Below, one piece after another: positions 24,666-38,164 of a DNA stretch of 64,000 nucleotides; position 1 is the stretch's first letter, and every line of letters begins with the position of its first letter. The stretch is taken from assembly GCA_037176905.1 (NCBI GenBank), contig JBBBWG010027645.1, positions 11,355 through 75,354 of the forward strand, read 5' to 3'. Origin of the DNA: Azolla pinnata. Its lineage: Eukaryota; Streptophyta; Polypodiopsida; Salviniales; Salviniaceae. The notes beneath the pieces were generated by a model that was not told where the DNA came from, did no database searches, and saw only the letters and a list, made by a program, of their open reading frames with translations. The translations under genes were made by a program, and so were the position numbers.

Positions 24666-27600
24666 ATGTACAAAGGCCTCAAGGCCCAGGAACTGCGAGA
24701 AGCTCTCATTGCAAGAGGCCTCGATTCTTCTGGCACACGAACTGTCCTGGTACCTCCATCACCTTGTTCTTCTCTATTGCATACAATACTATAGCTTCTT
24801 TCACCTGCTAGTTTTCGGCACGTAAAATCTGGTTTTCCATGGAAATCAGTTTAATTATGTGGCACAGGTAATATGGAAATCTGGTTTTCTATATAACCTG
24901 TGTTATGATTTCTCGTTATGTCCGTGTAAAAACCTGTCTAGGCATGAAAAATGTTTTACACACTCGTACGTGTATACGTACACACACATACCTTTTCTCT
25001 GTGTAAGTCTAGTACGTGTTCATCTTCACACGTTTTTCTTTTCTCTTTGTAAAATATGTTGCAGAATTGTCATTTTTTTCGTTTCTAAATTTTGCCTCGC
25101 TATGAGGTGCGTATTATACATTTACACTTTCCATGTGCGAAGGTGTCTCAGCATAGTGTAAACTGCTTTTATCTGCTTGCTTGACACAATGTTGTTCATT
25201 CATGACAGTAAAAGCTTCATGGTCTTACATCAATTTCTCTGTGCAAAATCTATCTTTGTATGATCATTGCAAAGGTCATTCGTTTCTTACGAACCTTCAT
25301 TTTCAAACAAGTATAATGGAATTACGCATGAAAGCTTTTGCATATCACCCGTATATCACTTAAAATATGGATATAAGGAATTGAATGTAGAACCTTTATA
25401 TTTTTCAACTATATAACGCACAAAACAATAAATTTTCAGACTGGCATTGGTATCGTAAAATGCTGCAAGCTATAGCTTCTCCTTATATCTGTGATAAAAC
25501 GGGACTCGAAGCTATTGCAACATTTTTGTCATCTCTGTACCTGAAACTTGAATTTGAAGTAATTAATCTTGTGACATGGATTTCCTCCAGATTGGGCGAT
25601 TAGAGGACGATGATGACAGAGACGAGGATAAACAAGGACAAACTAAGAAGCGAAATTCCGCACCAGCTAGAGGTTCCAATATCTTGGTATGGCCGATCGA
25701 TCATATATATATGTATATATTCTTTGTGAGGATTTTAGAGAGTTCATAACAGAAAAAATGTCATTTGAATGAATGAAAATGATTGATTTGTTCCAGTTAG
25801 AAGCCAATGCTGAAGAGAGAACAGCAAAGAAGTTGAAGAATTCTGCAGCAAATGAAGTTCTTCTTGTCTCTGTGTGTTTCTCGGGTTGCTTTATTATCTT
25901 TTTTCACTAGCCTCTTCTATATTTAAATGGGTTTTATGGCACAAGCAATTAAAAATCTTACGAAATTTCCTAATTCTTCAGGTAGATCGATCAGAAGGAG
26001 AAGAATTAGAGAAGAAAGCACGCAGGAAGCGGAACCTTGGACTAAGACAAGCTCCACATGTAGCTGAAGTTTCTGAAGAAATCAATATTGGAAACGGGGA
26101 TCAGGATTTTGAAATCAAGTGTGTGGATAATGAGCAGGTTAAAGATATCAACAGTTTTTCAGTTTCAGAACTTCGCGCTGCTTTGGATAAAAGAAGTCTT
26201 TCTACTGTTGGAACCAAAAAACTTCTCTATGACAGACTCATAGCACATGATAAGGAGAGGGAAATGCAAGTTAAATCGAACGAGAATGAAATTAAATGTG
26301 AAGAGGCTAAAGGATCTGATGGTATGATTCATGTCTTTGATGGCTTGTATGTTGTAGAATTTCTATTTTCATATCTTTAGAATTATTACAGATTACAATT
26401 GCTGTTGTCTCATATAGAATATAGCAAATGAAACCATGATCAGTTCATGAAAGTTTTCATTCTATTAATTTGATTTGTATTACAGATCGTGATAGTTGTT
26501 GTCTCTGATAGAACATGGAATGAAGGTGTTTTCATGTAGTTCGATTTCATTTAGGTCACGTGGGTAATGAAATAATAGGTTAGGCTCACAACGGATTCAT
26601 AAATTTAAAATTTAATCTGGGTATTCAACTGATTCTCAATCACACTGCTAGCATAGTGATGTGGATGTGTCAGGTTCCTATCAGGAAACGTTTATTGTGT
26701 ATTTAATGAAGTTTTATAGTTTTATGAATTGCTGATTATTTTTATAGAGGATTTAATGTGTTTATTGAATTTTGATTCTCAGATTGGTGTTGCTGCTAGA
26801 TTAAAGTTTTTGAAATAGAAGTGGACCAAATTATTTATTTATTATTAATGTTTTCTATGGAAATTTACAGGAATTAATTATGAAAAAGAGAAAAAGATTG
26901 TTTTGGTGACCAAGAAAGGGAGAGCAGTCCTGGATGTACATTTACCGGATAATGTGAAGGTTTGGTACCATGTCTTAGGCGAGGTAAGTATGATTCATTT
27001 AGTATATGTGAGATGATATGTCAAGTTATCTCCTTTTCCTATCTTATGCATGTTGAATCTACAGCTCTATGATGATAATGTTTTTAACCTGGTATAGGGT
27101 ACAGATATTTATGATGCAATGCTGAATCAAACTAATGTTGGTGGAAACAATAATAAGTTCTATGTGATTCAAGTTTTGGGTAAGATACTATCTTTGCTAT
27201 GATGCCACTGTGAATGAAACTAATATAAGTGTAAGCAACAGTAAATTTCATATGATTCAGGAAATATGTGAATTACTTAGATGAATGTGATTCACTCATA
27301 ATTCTATGTGGTTTGAGCCTTGGATAATGTCTACGGGAATGTGTTTCACTTGATCCTCTTAAATATTATGTTCTTTTGCTTGTTATTGCCTGCTTGCAGA
27401 ACCTGATTCTGGATGTGGTGACTATCTTGTGTACACGCGATGGGGAAGAGTTGGTGTGCAAGGCCGGGATAAAATGTTTGACTTTCCCTCCAAAGAACTG
27501 GCTATAATGGAATTTAAATCCAAGTTTTATGAAAAAACTCGCAATAATTGGGAAACTAGGCAGGATTTCAAGCCAGAAAAAAATAAATATACTTGGCTTG

Positions 27601-30600
27601 AGAGAGATTACACTGATGGTACTGAAGATTCAGATCCCAATTTTAAAGTTAAGTCAAATGATATCACAGTACCTGTTATTTAACGAAATGTCAAACCTAC
27701 CAATTGTGTGAGGTTTTCCTGTATTCTTTGTACTTCATAATCATATAACAACGTTTTGCAGAAAGTCGAAGGGAAGAAAGAGTCTGCGGTTAAGTCTCCA
27801 TTAGAGAGCAAGCTTGATAGACGACTAGCTGAGTTTATTTCTTATATCTGTAACATTGATATGATGAGACAGCAGATGCTACAGATAGGTGATTGCATTA
27901 TTACTTCTGTGACTTCATTTACAAATTTGCAGATCCTTACTATTTTGTTTTTTGTTGTACTCATATTGCTGCAGGATATGATGCGACTCAGCTGCCACTT
28001 GGTAAATTGAGCAAAACTACAATCCTCAAGGTATTATGCCCTTCATATTGTTGTTAGTTTGTATTACTGGAATAATATCATCTTCTTATCTTAGTCTTGC
28101 TCATTTTATGTCGCTTGGGCAGGGTTATGAATGTCTGAAGAAAATTTCTGCTGTATTAGATCATACAGCACAAGGATCAATATTGGAATTAAGCAGGTGC
28201 AATTCTAGATTTAGATTTATTTAAAGCTTTCTACTTCTACTTGTTTTCTGCACTCTATGATTAACGGTGAATGTACTTATGTGCAGTGAGTTTTACACTG
28301 TGATTCCACATGATTTTGGATTTCAAAAAATGAGTAAGGTTCTAACTGGATACAAGTCACTGTATGTGAACTTTTGATGAAGTAATTGTGAGGGCTAATT
28401 GTACATCAATTGCCATTACAGGAAATTTTATAATTGACACCCCACAAAAATTGAAGCGAAAATTGGAAATGGTATGCTATGTTTTAATAGTGAGGTTGCA
28501 TACAAGGTCAGAGATGTCTTTCGTGTGCTTTGCAGGTTGAAGCACTTGGTGAAATTCAGCTTGCCACAACGCTGTTTGAAGATGCAAATGAAGAGGTTTG
28601 ACACCCATTACTCTGGTAGATGTTAGAATCTTTTGAAACATGACCTGTTAATCTCATTTTACTGGACCATCTTTCTACTTTTTGTCCATCTCATAGAGCA
28701 TCCGTGCATGCATCCACGTGAAGTCCTAGGCCAGGTTTGTTCAATTCATGGTATGCACAATATACAGGCTCTAATTATATTGAGTAATTTCTTCAAAGGT
28801 AAAATATGCATTGTGGAAGATATGCTTGATTATAACTAATAAGATTGAGTGCAAAGGAATGATCGTCAATCAAAGTGAAAATACCTCATGGTTTTTTATT
28901 TCAATACTCGTACTTGCGTGGATTAGAGTTTATTTAACACTATGGCAAACATATAAATTCATGTTTATGCATCCAATTTCTTCAAATGTTGTTTGGAAGA
29001 TAGGCTTGATTATAATTAATGTGGTTGGAGTGTGAGAGGGTAGGCCATCAATTGAAGACAAGAATGCCTCATGGTGTTTTCATTTCGATTATGCTTATAA
29101 TGTGGGCTTGAATTTACTGTTTATGATCATATAGTTATTAACACCTTGTGTCCAAAAATATTTGTAAGATAGTGGCTGTGTGATGCTCATATTTATGCAT
29201 AATATTTGTCTGATATTATAACAACCTGAGTGTGTATAAGCATGTAAGATACTCAGGGTGGTTTTTATTAGCATTCTTATCATTTAGCTATCTCAGTTTT
29301 TACAGAAATTACTGCGCAAAACTAAATATGTATGTAGTCTCTTGCTGGCATGTATGTTCGTACAAAATCAGAATTCTCATCACGTGATTAAGGCAAGGTG
29401 AAGCTCATAAAAATTCTTCAAACATCATCTTGCTCAGTAGCCTCTACAACCAATGACTAGATGGATTTGGACTCATCAAAATCAGTGCTGACATGTTGTG
29501 AAACTATTGCACCAGAAATCCTATTTCTTATGAGATTAGCTTTTGTAGACTAAACATTTGACAGTGTATGAGAGGCGTTTCTGAGGTTATAATTGAATTT
29601 TTGTGATCAGTTGCATTAAATATTTAAAGATTTCATGATGACTTGCTTGACTCTTGACAGTTTAGAATGTCTTTGCAGGATGATCCAATTTATAATCGCT
29701 TTAAACAACTCAACTGCCATCTTGAACCTTTACAGCATGACAGTGAAGAGTTCCATTGGGTATTTGTTATATCTTGGAGGATCTATACTACATTTTCCAT
29801 AGATGCCATATTCCAGTTAACTGACCAATTGTTACTTCATTTTAGTGTTAGAGTCTAGTCTTTTTTTTTCTTATTTCTCTCTCTATCTTGTTATCTGCAG
29901 TCTTTGTCTTGTCCAGATGGTCATAATCTCTGGATGGATTAGTACTGTAGCTCAAAAAAATTAATTCCTCACATTATCTGCTATCATACTAATGCCTCCT
30001 ATTTAAATCCCCAGATAAATTGTTATGTCCACAATACACATGCAGAAACTCATAGCAAGTACAAACTTGAGATTATTGAAGTATTCCGGGCACACAGGGA
30101 TATAGAACAAGAAAATTTTGGAAAGGTAAGATAATCATATGTTTTGATCAGCCCAGTTCCAATTCCTTGATGCTTCGTAAGTCTGTTTCAAATGTAATGC
30201 CCTTGTTATTTGTAGTTCACCAGCGTAAAGAACAGGATGCTCCTTTGGCATGGTTCAAGGTTGACAAATTGGACGGGAATCTTATCACAGGGTATGCATG
30301 GTGGAATATTTAGTTCCATGCGCTCCATCAGAAAAATGGTTAAAATAAACTTGCTGCTTCTTGTGTCTTGATAAGATTGAAATATGTATGTAACAGGTTT
30401 AAGGATAGCTCCTCCAGAGGCCCCAGTTACCGGATATATGTTTGGCAAAGGTGTATATTTTTCTGATATGGTTTCTAAAAGTGCGAATTACTGTTATGCT
30501 TCTCCTACAAATCCGATAGGAGTGCTTTTACTTTGTGAGGTCAGTTGTGGTATTTAATGAATAGAACGTAATATAAGACGATTTATTAAAGATGTAAATA

Positions 30601-31705
30601 AAAATCTGTTACACATGCAGGTAGCACTAGGAGACATGTGGGAACTAAAGACTGCTGACTATAATGCTGATCGACTCCCGCCAGGGAAACTGAGGTTCAC
30701 TTAATGAAAAGAGAATAGTTCTTGCCTAAGTTTGTTCTTGATTTAAATGCATTACCAAATATCCATGATTCGTCTCTCTGTAGACAGTGGGAGGTTGGAT
30801 TGGATGTCCAAAGAAACCATTTTCAGGCAAAATAATATGTCTGAACAATTTCAAAGTGCCTTTGAGATCCCCAACACAATGAATGATCTATAGGAGAAAA
30901 GTTGGGGCTCAGGAAGATCATTTTGAGTGGAAAAAAATTGGAAACAACAAAGAAGTTCTGATTGTATGATTATTTCCACCTATACAAACAGCAGTATGAG
31001 CTGTCTGCTAGTCTATGGATCAAGCTATATATAAGAAAGAGTTAGACCTGCTAGTCTATACGCACTTCAGAGCCGATGAGTATATATGCTTTCAACAATG
31101 TGAGTGTGATTCAGGCGAGGAAGAATTGAACACAAAAAATCCATGCAGTAAATTTCAGAAACCATACAGTAGGGATTAATGTTCAAGAGTCCACAAGTTT
31201 TTTCCTTCACAAATTTCTAGTTTGCATGACTACACTTGTGTAGGGGTAAAGAAATATATCTGGATATTCTTTCTGGTAACTTATGAGGGAGATACCTTGG
31301 TCAATGAAACGGGGGAAATGAACAAATAAATCAATGAATAATTACTTTATAGACACATCTGGATGTTCTTGCTTCATATTCATAAATAATGTGGATGAAA
31401 GACGTGTTGATGAACTTGTGGCAGCACAAAAGGACTTGGAGGAACTGAACCCAACCCAAAGGAGGCTAAAGTTCTTCCTGACGGAGTGATTGTTCCATTA
31501 GGAAAGCCAGTTAAAAAGCGGGGAGATACTGTAAGCTGAAATTTGAACTGTCATGTATTGCTTACTCCCATATACCATTGCTTGACGAATTTTCAATTTT
31601 TTTGTCTTTTGGCAGGGATCTCTACTATACAATGAGTACATTGTGTATGATGTATCACAAATTCAAATGCGTTATGTGCTGCAAGTGAAATTCAAGTACC
31701 GGTGA
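24666..31705 (+). CDS. PARP2: PARP2, DNA-dependent poly(ADP-ribose) polymerase with SAP and WGR domains
   Basis: Twenty exons fit in frame: 24666-24749, 25591-25686, 25797-about 25856, 25982-26321, 26871-26983, 27098-27179, 27400-27668, 27762-27888, 27975-28030, 28123-28196, 28287-28333, 28422-28471, 28536-28595, 29679-29759, 30015-30125, 30216-30291, 30397-30539, 30621-30694, 31425-31530, 31616-31705. This gives about 712 residues (Arabidopsis PARP2 is 637). Order: SAP 1 ([20 protein letters not shown]), basic linker, SAP 2 ([20 protein letters not shown]), WGR domain (about 205-330, [11 protein letters not shown]), helical regulatory domain, ADP-ribosyltransferase. The H-Y-E triad is present: His in LLWHGSR (about 563), Tyr in SANYCYA (about 608), Glu in YNEYIVYD (about 690). 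Nuclear enzyme using NAD+ at DNA breaks. The exon 3 donor is the least certain border. The protein looks intact. Confidence 0.94.
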
Positions 31706-34648
31706 AGTAATACTTACTGTATGTTGATCTTTATCCCGTTGTAATAACATTTACTGTTGATTTGTTCAAAAGTGCTTATAAATGTACTTATACCTGATGG
31801 GATGAAAGCTGTATATCAGAATTCTGGAAGAATAGCTTGTTTTCTTTGGAAAACCACCCTTCCTGCAACACGGGATGCACTTGTCTTAATAGAGAAGCAC
31901 GCCCTGCGAATGCTTTTTTTACTTGCATCTCTACAAGGTAAGTAAATGGAAGTTCAAAGTATGCCTCCGACTTTGGGTGCCTTCATGAATGGAACGGGCA
32001 GTTGGATGGTGGGCCCCAGAGAAGGCAAGTTGGATGGTGGTGTCTTGATAGGCAAGTTGCAAAACTCATTGGCAGTGGGCAAGCTGTGGGATGGGTGTAT
32101 CTTAACAGCGTCTAAAACAAGTTGGTATTCCTAGAGTGGTCCCTAAAGTGTGTGATGCACATTCGTAAACAGGTGCTTGGTATCAATATGTATGATTGTT
32201 GGTCCGACTGATGAAAGACAGGCTCTGGTTTAATCAAAGAAGGTGCAACATCTAGCAAGCCACCATTGTTTTGAAAAGAAGGGTATTAGTGATTCACAAG
32301 ATTTTGGACAAGCTGGAAGGACAACGAAATGTGGTATCGAAAGAAGAAGCAGCAGAGAACTTGGTTTTTGTGGGAATCATTGTGCGTGTCTTTATGACAA
32401 ACAACAGTAGTACAAACTAATCTCAGGACTCCAGCTCTGAAAGGCTTTTTGAGAAATTTGTCTCCAAAAATGCAGGGCATATGCATGGCTCCTCTGATCA
32501 GAAGGGCGGTTAAGGAAATCGAGCTGGAAAAGAGGTTTTAGGGCTAAGAAATTGACCTGTAAAAGAACCTGCAATCAGCTGAAGGCCGAGTGCTCAGATG
32601 CCAATCAATGGTTAACACACGGTAGAAGAGTTCTATATATATGTATACCAAAATCGGATGCATTTTGATGATTTGATTCGAGCAGCAAATGTATGGGAAA
32701 AGCTTGAAAGCATTGATGGGTGATTCTTATTCAAATCGACTGATAGCTCGGCACATCGTCCCCCACTTGTTTGAATGATACGCACCAAATCCATGTCATC
32801 TGATTCCCCAATTGGAAGAAACGTTGCGGTACATAACAAGAGTAATGAAAGCTTCTTGACATACAGAAACCGCAACCGTGACCATACATACAGCTACTTG
32901 TACATAAATCACAACACATTGCATCAGGTCTGAGCAGCAGAGATTTGAGGCTATATATCGAAATCTAATCCGTGGTAGTAATGTTGCAATCGATAATTCA
33001 CTCACAATATCAACAAAAACAGTGCCTAAGGCACACTTAAAACAGCTGGTAAAACACCACTCGAAAAATAGTCGGCCAAACGAAAAACTCCTCACGGTTA
33101 CTTGTATAACTTATGTGCTTTTTTTCTTGTCAAAACAAAGAATGGGCTGTACATGCATATAAAGAAGAGACAGAAAGTTCACCATTGAAATGGGAGAGAC
33201 AAGCTTGAAACAAACTAAGGGATTCCGAAAGAAAGAACTCGGATCCAAATCCATTGCATCCTAAGGCAAAAAAACGTTCAGTTATAAGCACTGCCAAACT
33301 CGATCCATGCCTATCTATCATTCAATCAGCTAAAAGCACTGCAAATCGTCAGCCGCCATTGAAAAGCCTAAGCTCTATCTCTTTGGATTGAGACAAAGCC
33401 TAATCGTGAGGCTTCCGAAAGATGATCAGCTTCCACTTCTTGGAAAAGAAAAGAGAGGAAAAACCTAGGCAGGACACGAACCATACTGATCGATCCAAAT
33501 CTTCGATGGTTGGTCCATGCCCCCACCACATCATCAATAAAGAACCTGGGAGCATCTGCGATCGATGAAGTCTGATCATCATAGCTTGATCGATGAAGTC
33601 TGATCATAGCTTTTTCGTTGTTGCAAATACGTGGGAGGTTAGTCTGTTGCCTCCGCCGAAGATACCCCAATTATCCATTCACACTGCCATTAACGAAACC
33701 TAAGCACACAGTTAATCTAATCTTGGAAGTAAAGGAGCTGATTCGCACACAGCGTGATTGAGAGAAAGGAACCCCGGAGAAGAATTATGCACTTGTTGAA
33801 ACACCATTTCATATCATTGAGGAGCACCCTTTCTGATCTGAGACTCGAAGAGGTATTCGAAATGAAACATGGTCAAATCTGCAAATTGCTGAACCAGATG
33901 TAAGTTGCACTCCAAACTGAAGTTCCACCGGCCCACGTCATTGCTGAACCAGATATAAGTTACTTTCCAAAGCAAAATTCCACCAGCCCTGATCATTCAA
34001 TCCGATTCCAAGATTCATACTTTAAACCCAACCCTTCCTGATATGTAGGCTAAAGAGAAATATAATCGATTCAATTGATTAAAGCACCAATCCAAAATTT
34101 GCATGCCAAATGGAATTGAGCTGCATGAGACCCCCTTCAAATATGTTTCTGAAGTGCAATTCCATCAATTGATCTGGTTCAATCTGGAGGAAAGACTCTG
34201 TGAACTTGGCTTTAACAGCACAAAACCTTTCGAAATGCTTTCCTAAAGACGTTCCACTATTCAATCGATTCGATGTGAGTGAAAAACTCCTGACTTCATA
34301 TAAAGATGCAAACCCTTCAAATATGCTTTCCTAACGAAGGAAATCTTGTCGATTCCAGTTCAATGTCGATAAAAAACTCTGGCAAACGTGTTAGTAAAGG
34401 CTTCATGTAAAGATGCAAAACCCTTCCAATATGCTTTCCTAAACAGGTAACTCCATCCCTCAATCTGGCTTGATGTTTATAGAAATACTGCCCAAACTTT
34501 GCTATTACACAACTGATATAACAATGCAAACCTTTGTCATATGATTTTCCTGTAGAGGGAATTCCAACCATCGATCAGTTCAACCTTGTGCATAGACCGA
34601 CTTTCCAGTTCGTGTAGGAGGTAGTGTTCCAAAACCAAATCGCAAATT
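31706..34648. other. Spacer between PARP2 and the S40-like gene (tail to tail)
   Basis: Both flanking genes end here, so it holds both 3' UTRs. No family-like protein is visible. A 26-bp unit (GATCGATGAAGTCTGATCAT) is directly repeated at 33561-33608. Near the S40 end (33790-34580) there is a degenerate repeat region (separate entry). Confidence 0.65.
33790..34580. repeat. Degenerate tandem repeats downstream of the S40-like gene
   Basis: Related blocks recur at irregular 60-120 bp spacing. 'gctgaaccagat(g/a)taagtt' occurs at 33890 and 33942. 'aagatgcaaa(a)cccttc(c/a)aatatgctttcctaa' occurs at 34303 and 34411, with weaker relatives near 34130, 34230 and 34520. An old, strongly diverged local array. 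Confidence 0.55.
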
Positions 34649-35923
34649 CTACTCAACAAACCCAGTGTAAGTAAGCACTGCATTCCTCACACGGCTCAAA
34701 TCTCTTCCTTTCAATGTTCTGCCTGCACCTTCGAGCACCGAGAAGGAGGTTCTCTCGCTCTTCGCATACTCTCGGGCAAGAAGCACGTGAGGGGGAAGCC
34801 TCTCATCATCGTCATCATCATCGTCATCGTCGTCATCATCATCATCATTAGCAGCACCATAGCCAACACCATCATCTGCTTCTGCTTCTGCTTCTTGACC
34901 TTCTTCTCTCCCAAACCCACCATTGCTCATTCTCTTCTCTTCTCTTCTATCTCCATCTCCATCCCCATCCCCATCCCCATCCCCATCTCCACTTCCTTCA
35001 CTTGCTTTGCTGCCGGATCTCTGCAGATATCTTCTCCTATCTCCTCCTCTCCCCTTCTTTCCCTTGGCCACGTGAGCTCTATCCTTACCATGGTAGTGGC
35101 TGATCTTGGACCAGTCAGGTATGTTGAGCGGCGCAGACTGAGGAACCATCATTGGGCTCTTCTTGTTCTTCTCGCTTGATGCAGATGGCGACTGAATCTG
35201 GTGAGGATGACTAGAAGAACCTGCTACCAACATCGTCCTTGGTATCATACGAGTAGCAGAAGGCGTTCTCCTGGCCATGGCCTCGCCAGACAGAACCCTA
35301 ACCCTAGGGCTCTTATTGCCACTACTGCTGTTGCTGCCCTGCTCATTACTGTTGCTATTCACAGACGAGAGGCTATGGAACATACCTGAGAGGCTGCTAT
35401 TACCGATGCTACTGCCGACGTTGGTGCTATGATTCAGATGAGCGGGGGCGGTGGTGGGGGAGGTCCATGGCGATGGAGAAGAGGGGGAGAAGGAAGAGTT
35501 CGCCATGATGGAGCTGACAGAGGGAGAACCAACATCCCCGAGAGGGCTTCTGCTGAGATACAAAAGCTCCGGTGCTGCTCCTGTGATCAGCGATCTCCTG
35601 CTTCGGTCCATCCGGGGAGGGAGAAGCGCAGAGGATTGAAGCGAGCTCGAGCTAGAACCGGCATAGCCATAGCTGTAGCTATGCATCTTGCTGTTGCCAT
35701 GACTGAGAGCAGCGCTGCTAGGGTTTATCTCTATCCCCCATATCTCCTGCTCGTCGAGCTCATCGAGATCGTTAGCATCTGTGGTGGTGGTGTCGGAGGA
35801 GAGGGATTGAACGGAAGCAGGAGAAACACTCAGACCCAGGAACTTGTCCATCAAGCTCGATGAGAGCGGCGGGATTATGGTCGCCACAGGGACGTTCATG
35901 CTCGACGATGGATTCAGAGCCAT
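34649..35923 (-). CDS. S40-family (DUF584) senescence regulator-like protein
   Basis: Single exon, 424 residues. The C-terminal part carries the S40 family hallmarks: [11 protein letters not shown] (mid-protein) and [13 protein letters not shown] followed by [20 protein letters not shown] and [11 protein letters not shown] at the very end. The N terminus has the acidic [10 protein letters not shown] motif seen near the start of family members. S40 proteins are small plant nuclear proteins linked to leaf senescence and stress; biochemical activity is unknown. This one is about twice the usual length because of Ser-rich segments, a Gly-Asp repeat (CCATCC repeats in the DNA at 34960-34987) and an Asp run (coded by ATC/GTC repeats at 34803-34850). 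Family assignment is strong; subfamily and function are open. Confidence 0.88.
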   Translation of the reverse strand: MALNPSSSMNVPVATIIPPLSSSLMDKFLGLSVSPASVQSLSSDTTTTDANDLDELDEQEIWGIEINPSSAALSHGNSKMHSYSYGYAGSSSSSLQSSALLPPRMDRSRRSLITGAAPELLYLSRSPLGDVGSPSVSSIMANSSFSPSSPSPWTSPTTAPAHLNHSTNVGSSIGNSSLSGMFHSLSSVNSNSNEQGSNSSSGNKSPRVRVLSGEAMARRTPSATRMIPRTMLVAGSSSHPHQIQSPSASSEKNKKSPMMVPQSAPLNIPDWSKISHYHGKDRAHVAKGKKGRGGDRRRYLQRSGSKASEGSGDGDGDGDGDGDGDRREEKRMSNGGFGREEGQEAEAEADDGVGYGAANDDDDDDDDDDDDDDERLPPHVLLAREYAKSERTSFSVLEGAGRTLKGRDLSRVRNAVLTYTGFVE

Positions 35924-37345
35924 GGAAGGTCGACAGAGAAAACGCTGACAAACGGCGGAGAAGAAGAAGAAGAAGAAGAAGAAGAAGAAGAAGAAGATGC
36001 TGATGGCTATGGCGAGGGTGAAGGTCTGCGCGAGAGAACGGGTTAAGGCTTTCTGTGATGGGAATAAGAACGGACGCGGAAGGAAGATGAATGACGGTTA
36101 TGGAGATTGTCTGAGAGAACTCGGTTAGGGTTTCTGTGCAGAGAAGGAGAATCGAATACGATCTGCGGAGGGGAAGGGGGGGAGGGAAGATTTTAGGTTT
36201 CGGAGCAGAGAAGAGGAATCGAATAAGATCTGGGAGAAGATTCGAGCTTTAGAAAAGGGGGAGGGGAAAGGGTTAGGGTTAGGGTTAGGGTTTCCTGCTC
36301 AGAGGAGGAGGATCGGCGAGAGGATAAGATGCCAAGGTACGCACAGAAGAAGACAATCTGTTAGGGTTTCTCAGTTGAAGAAGAAGAAGAAGGAGGAGGA
36401 GAAGAAGGAGAAGAAGGAGAAAACGAAAACGCAGAAGCAGAATCAGAGACGAAAACGCAGAAGCAGAATCAGAGACGAAAACGCAGAAGCAGAATCAGAG
36501 GCAGGAAGACGACGACGACGATGATGAAGATGAAGATGAAGATGAAGATGAAGATGAAGATGAAGATGCAGAAGACGAAGATCTGAGAGATGATTTGCAG
36601 GATTTCTGAGGAAAGAGATGTGCGAGAGAGGGAGAGGAAGGGGAGACGGGATCAGAAGGAAGACGATTAGGGTTCCGAAGAAAGACGAAGAAGAAGAAGA
36701 TGAAGAAGATTAGGGTTCCGCAGAAGAAGATGAAGAAGAAGAAGAAGAAGAAGATTAGGGTTCCGCACAAGAAGAAGAAGAAGAAGAAGAAGAAGAAGAA
36801 GATTAGGGTTCCGCACAAGAAGAAGAAGAAGAAGATTAGGGTTCCGCAGAAGAAGAAGAAGAAGATTAGGGTTCCGCAGAAAGAGAAGAAGATGATGATG
36901 ATGATGAAGGACGGCGATGGCAGACGATGGCGATCGTCCGAGGGAGAAAAGATTTAGGGTTTCGAAGACGCAGATGGCGATCAGAAGAGGCAGCAGAAGG
37001 AAGAAGATTAGGGTTCCGAAGAAGAAGAAGAAGAAGAAGAAGGAAGATTAGGGTTCCGAAGAAGAAGAAGAAGGAAGATTAGGGTTTCCTGTGGGCAAAG
37101 CTTACAGCAGCGATGGCAGCAGGAGGACGCGCAGAAGGAAGGGAAGGTAAGGTTCCATGGAAGCACGGATTTGAAATTGCATCATCAAAAAGCTCAGAAA
37201 TTAGGGTTTGCAGAGAGACAGGTTTCTCACATGGGCGGCTTGAAGAAGAAGAAAGGAAGAAGAAAGGAAGAAGAAAAGAAGAAGGAAGGAAGAAGAAAAG
37301 AAGAAGGAAGGAAGAAGAAAAGAAGAAGGAAGGGAAGAAGAAAGG
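35924..37345. repeat. S40-like 5' region: CTT run, teloboxes, GAA/TTAGGGTTCCG compound array
   Basis: Just upstream of the S40-like start lies a GAA run on + (35962-35998; CTT on the gene strand). TTAGGGTTT (36125) and a TTAGGG triplet (36277-36296) follow, then a compound array from 36660 to 37090 in which GATTAGGGTTCCGCA or GATTAGGGTTCCGAA alternates with (GAA)n, about nine times. A three-fold repeat of ACGAAAACGCAGAAGCAGAATC lies at 36423-36500, and a purine-only GAAGAAAGGAA array at 37240-37345. Confidence 0.8.
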
Positions 37346-37411
37346 AAGAAGGGTATCTTTTCAATGGGTTTTCATCGAAGCTCATACAGTTTTTTCGCTA
37401 ATCCGAGAGTA

Positions 37412-37785
37412 TAAGTTTTGTGTTTGATTATTTGATGTAGTTGGGCAACAAGTTTTGTGTTTGATTATTTGAGGTATTTGGGCAATAAGTTGTGTGTTTG
37501 ATTGTTTGAGGTATTTGGGCAATAAGTTTTGTGTTTGATTATTGGAAGGTGTTTGGGTAACAAGTTTTGTGTTTGATTATTTGAGGTATTTGGGCAATAA
37601 GTTCTGTGTTTGATTGTTTGAGGTATTTGGGCAATAAGTTTTGTGTTTGATTATTGGAGGTGTTTGGGCAATAAGTTTTGTGTTTGATTATTTGAGGCGT
37701 TTGGGCAATAAGCTTTGTGTTTGACTATTTGAGGTATTTGGGCAATAAGTTTTGTGTTTGATTATTTGAGGTATTTGGGTAATGC
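37412..37785. repeat. 37-bp minisatellite, about 10 units
   Basis: The unit AAGTTTTGTGTTTGATTATT plus TGAGGTATTTGGGCAAT is repeated about ten times head to tail with few substitutions (for example GTTTG for ATTTG, GGTGTTTGGG for GGTATTTGGG). Since 37 is not a multiple of three and there are stops, it is not coding. Confidence 0.9.
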
Positions 37786-38160
37786 GATATATTATGGAAC
37801 TTGCTGAATGGTTTCTTATTTGATAAGCTTTCTAGAGTATCTTCAATATATATATATATATATATATTTGAAAGATAAAAAAAATTTGATTTTGACAGTT
37901 TTCACGATTATGTTGTATGAGAACTTTGACTCACATATGAGTTAGATTTAAGTCGTTTTGTATTTGCAGCACCTTAGAAGAAGGTTGGCCTTTGCCACAT
38001 CGCTACTTTTGAAGAAGTTCTAATAGCAAAGGTTTTTTTGTTTTACCGTGTTGTTTTAATACAAACATAGATTTACGACGATGAAGAAGAAGAAGAAGAA
38101 GAAGCAGAGGAGGAGGAGGAGGAGGAGCATGTCATGCATCAGCTCAAGAGCTAACTTTGT
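37786..38160. other. Short unique-looking stretch between arrays
   Basis: AT-rich sequence with a TA run (37848-37867), a GAA run (38085-38104) and a GGA run (38107-38127). I see no gene in it. Confidence 0.5.
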
Positions 38161-38164
38161 CAAA

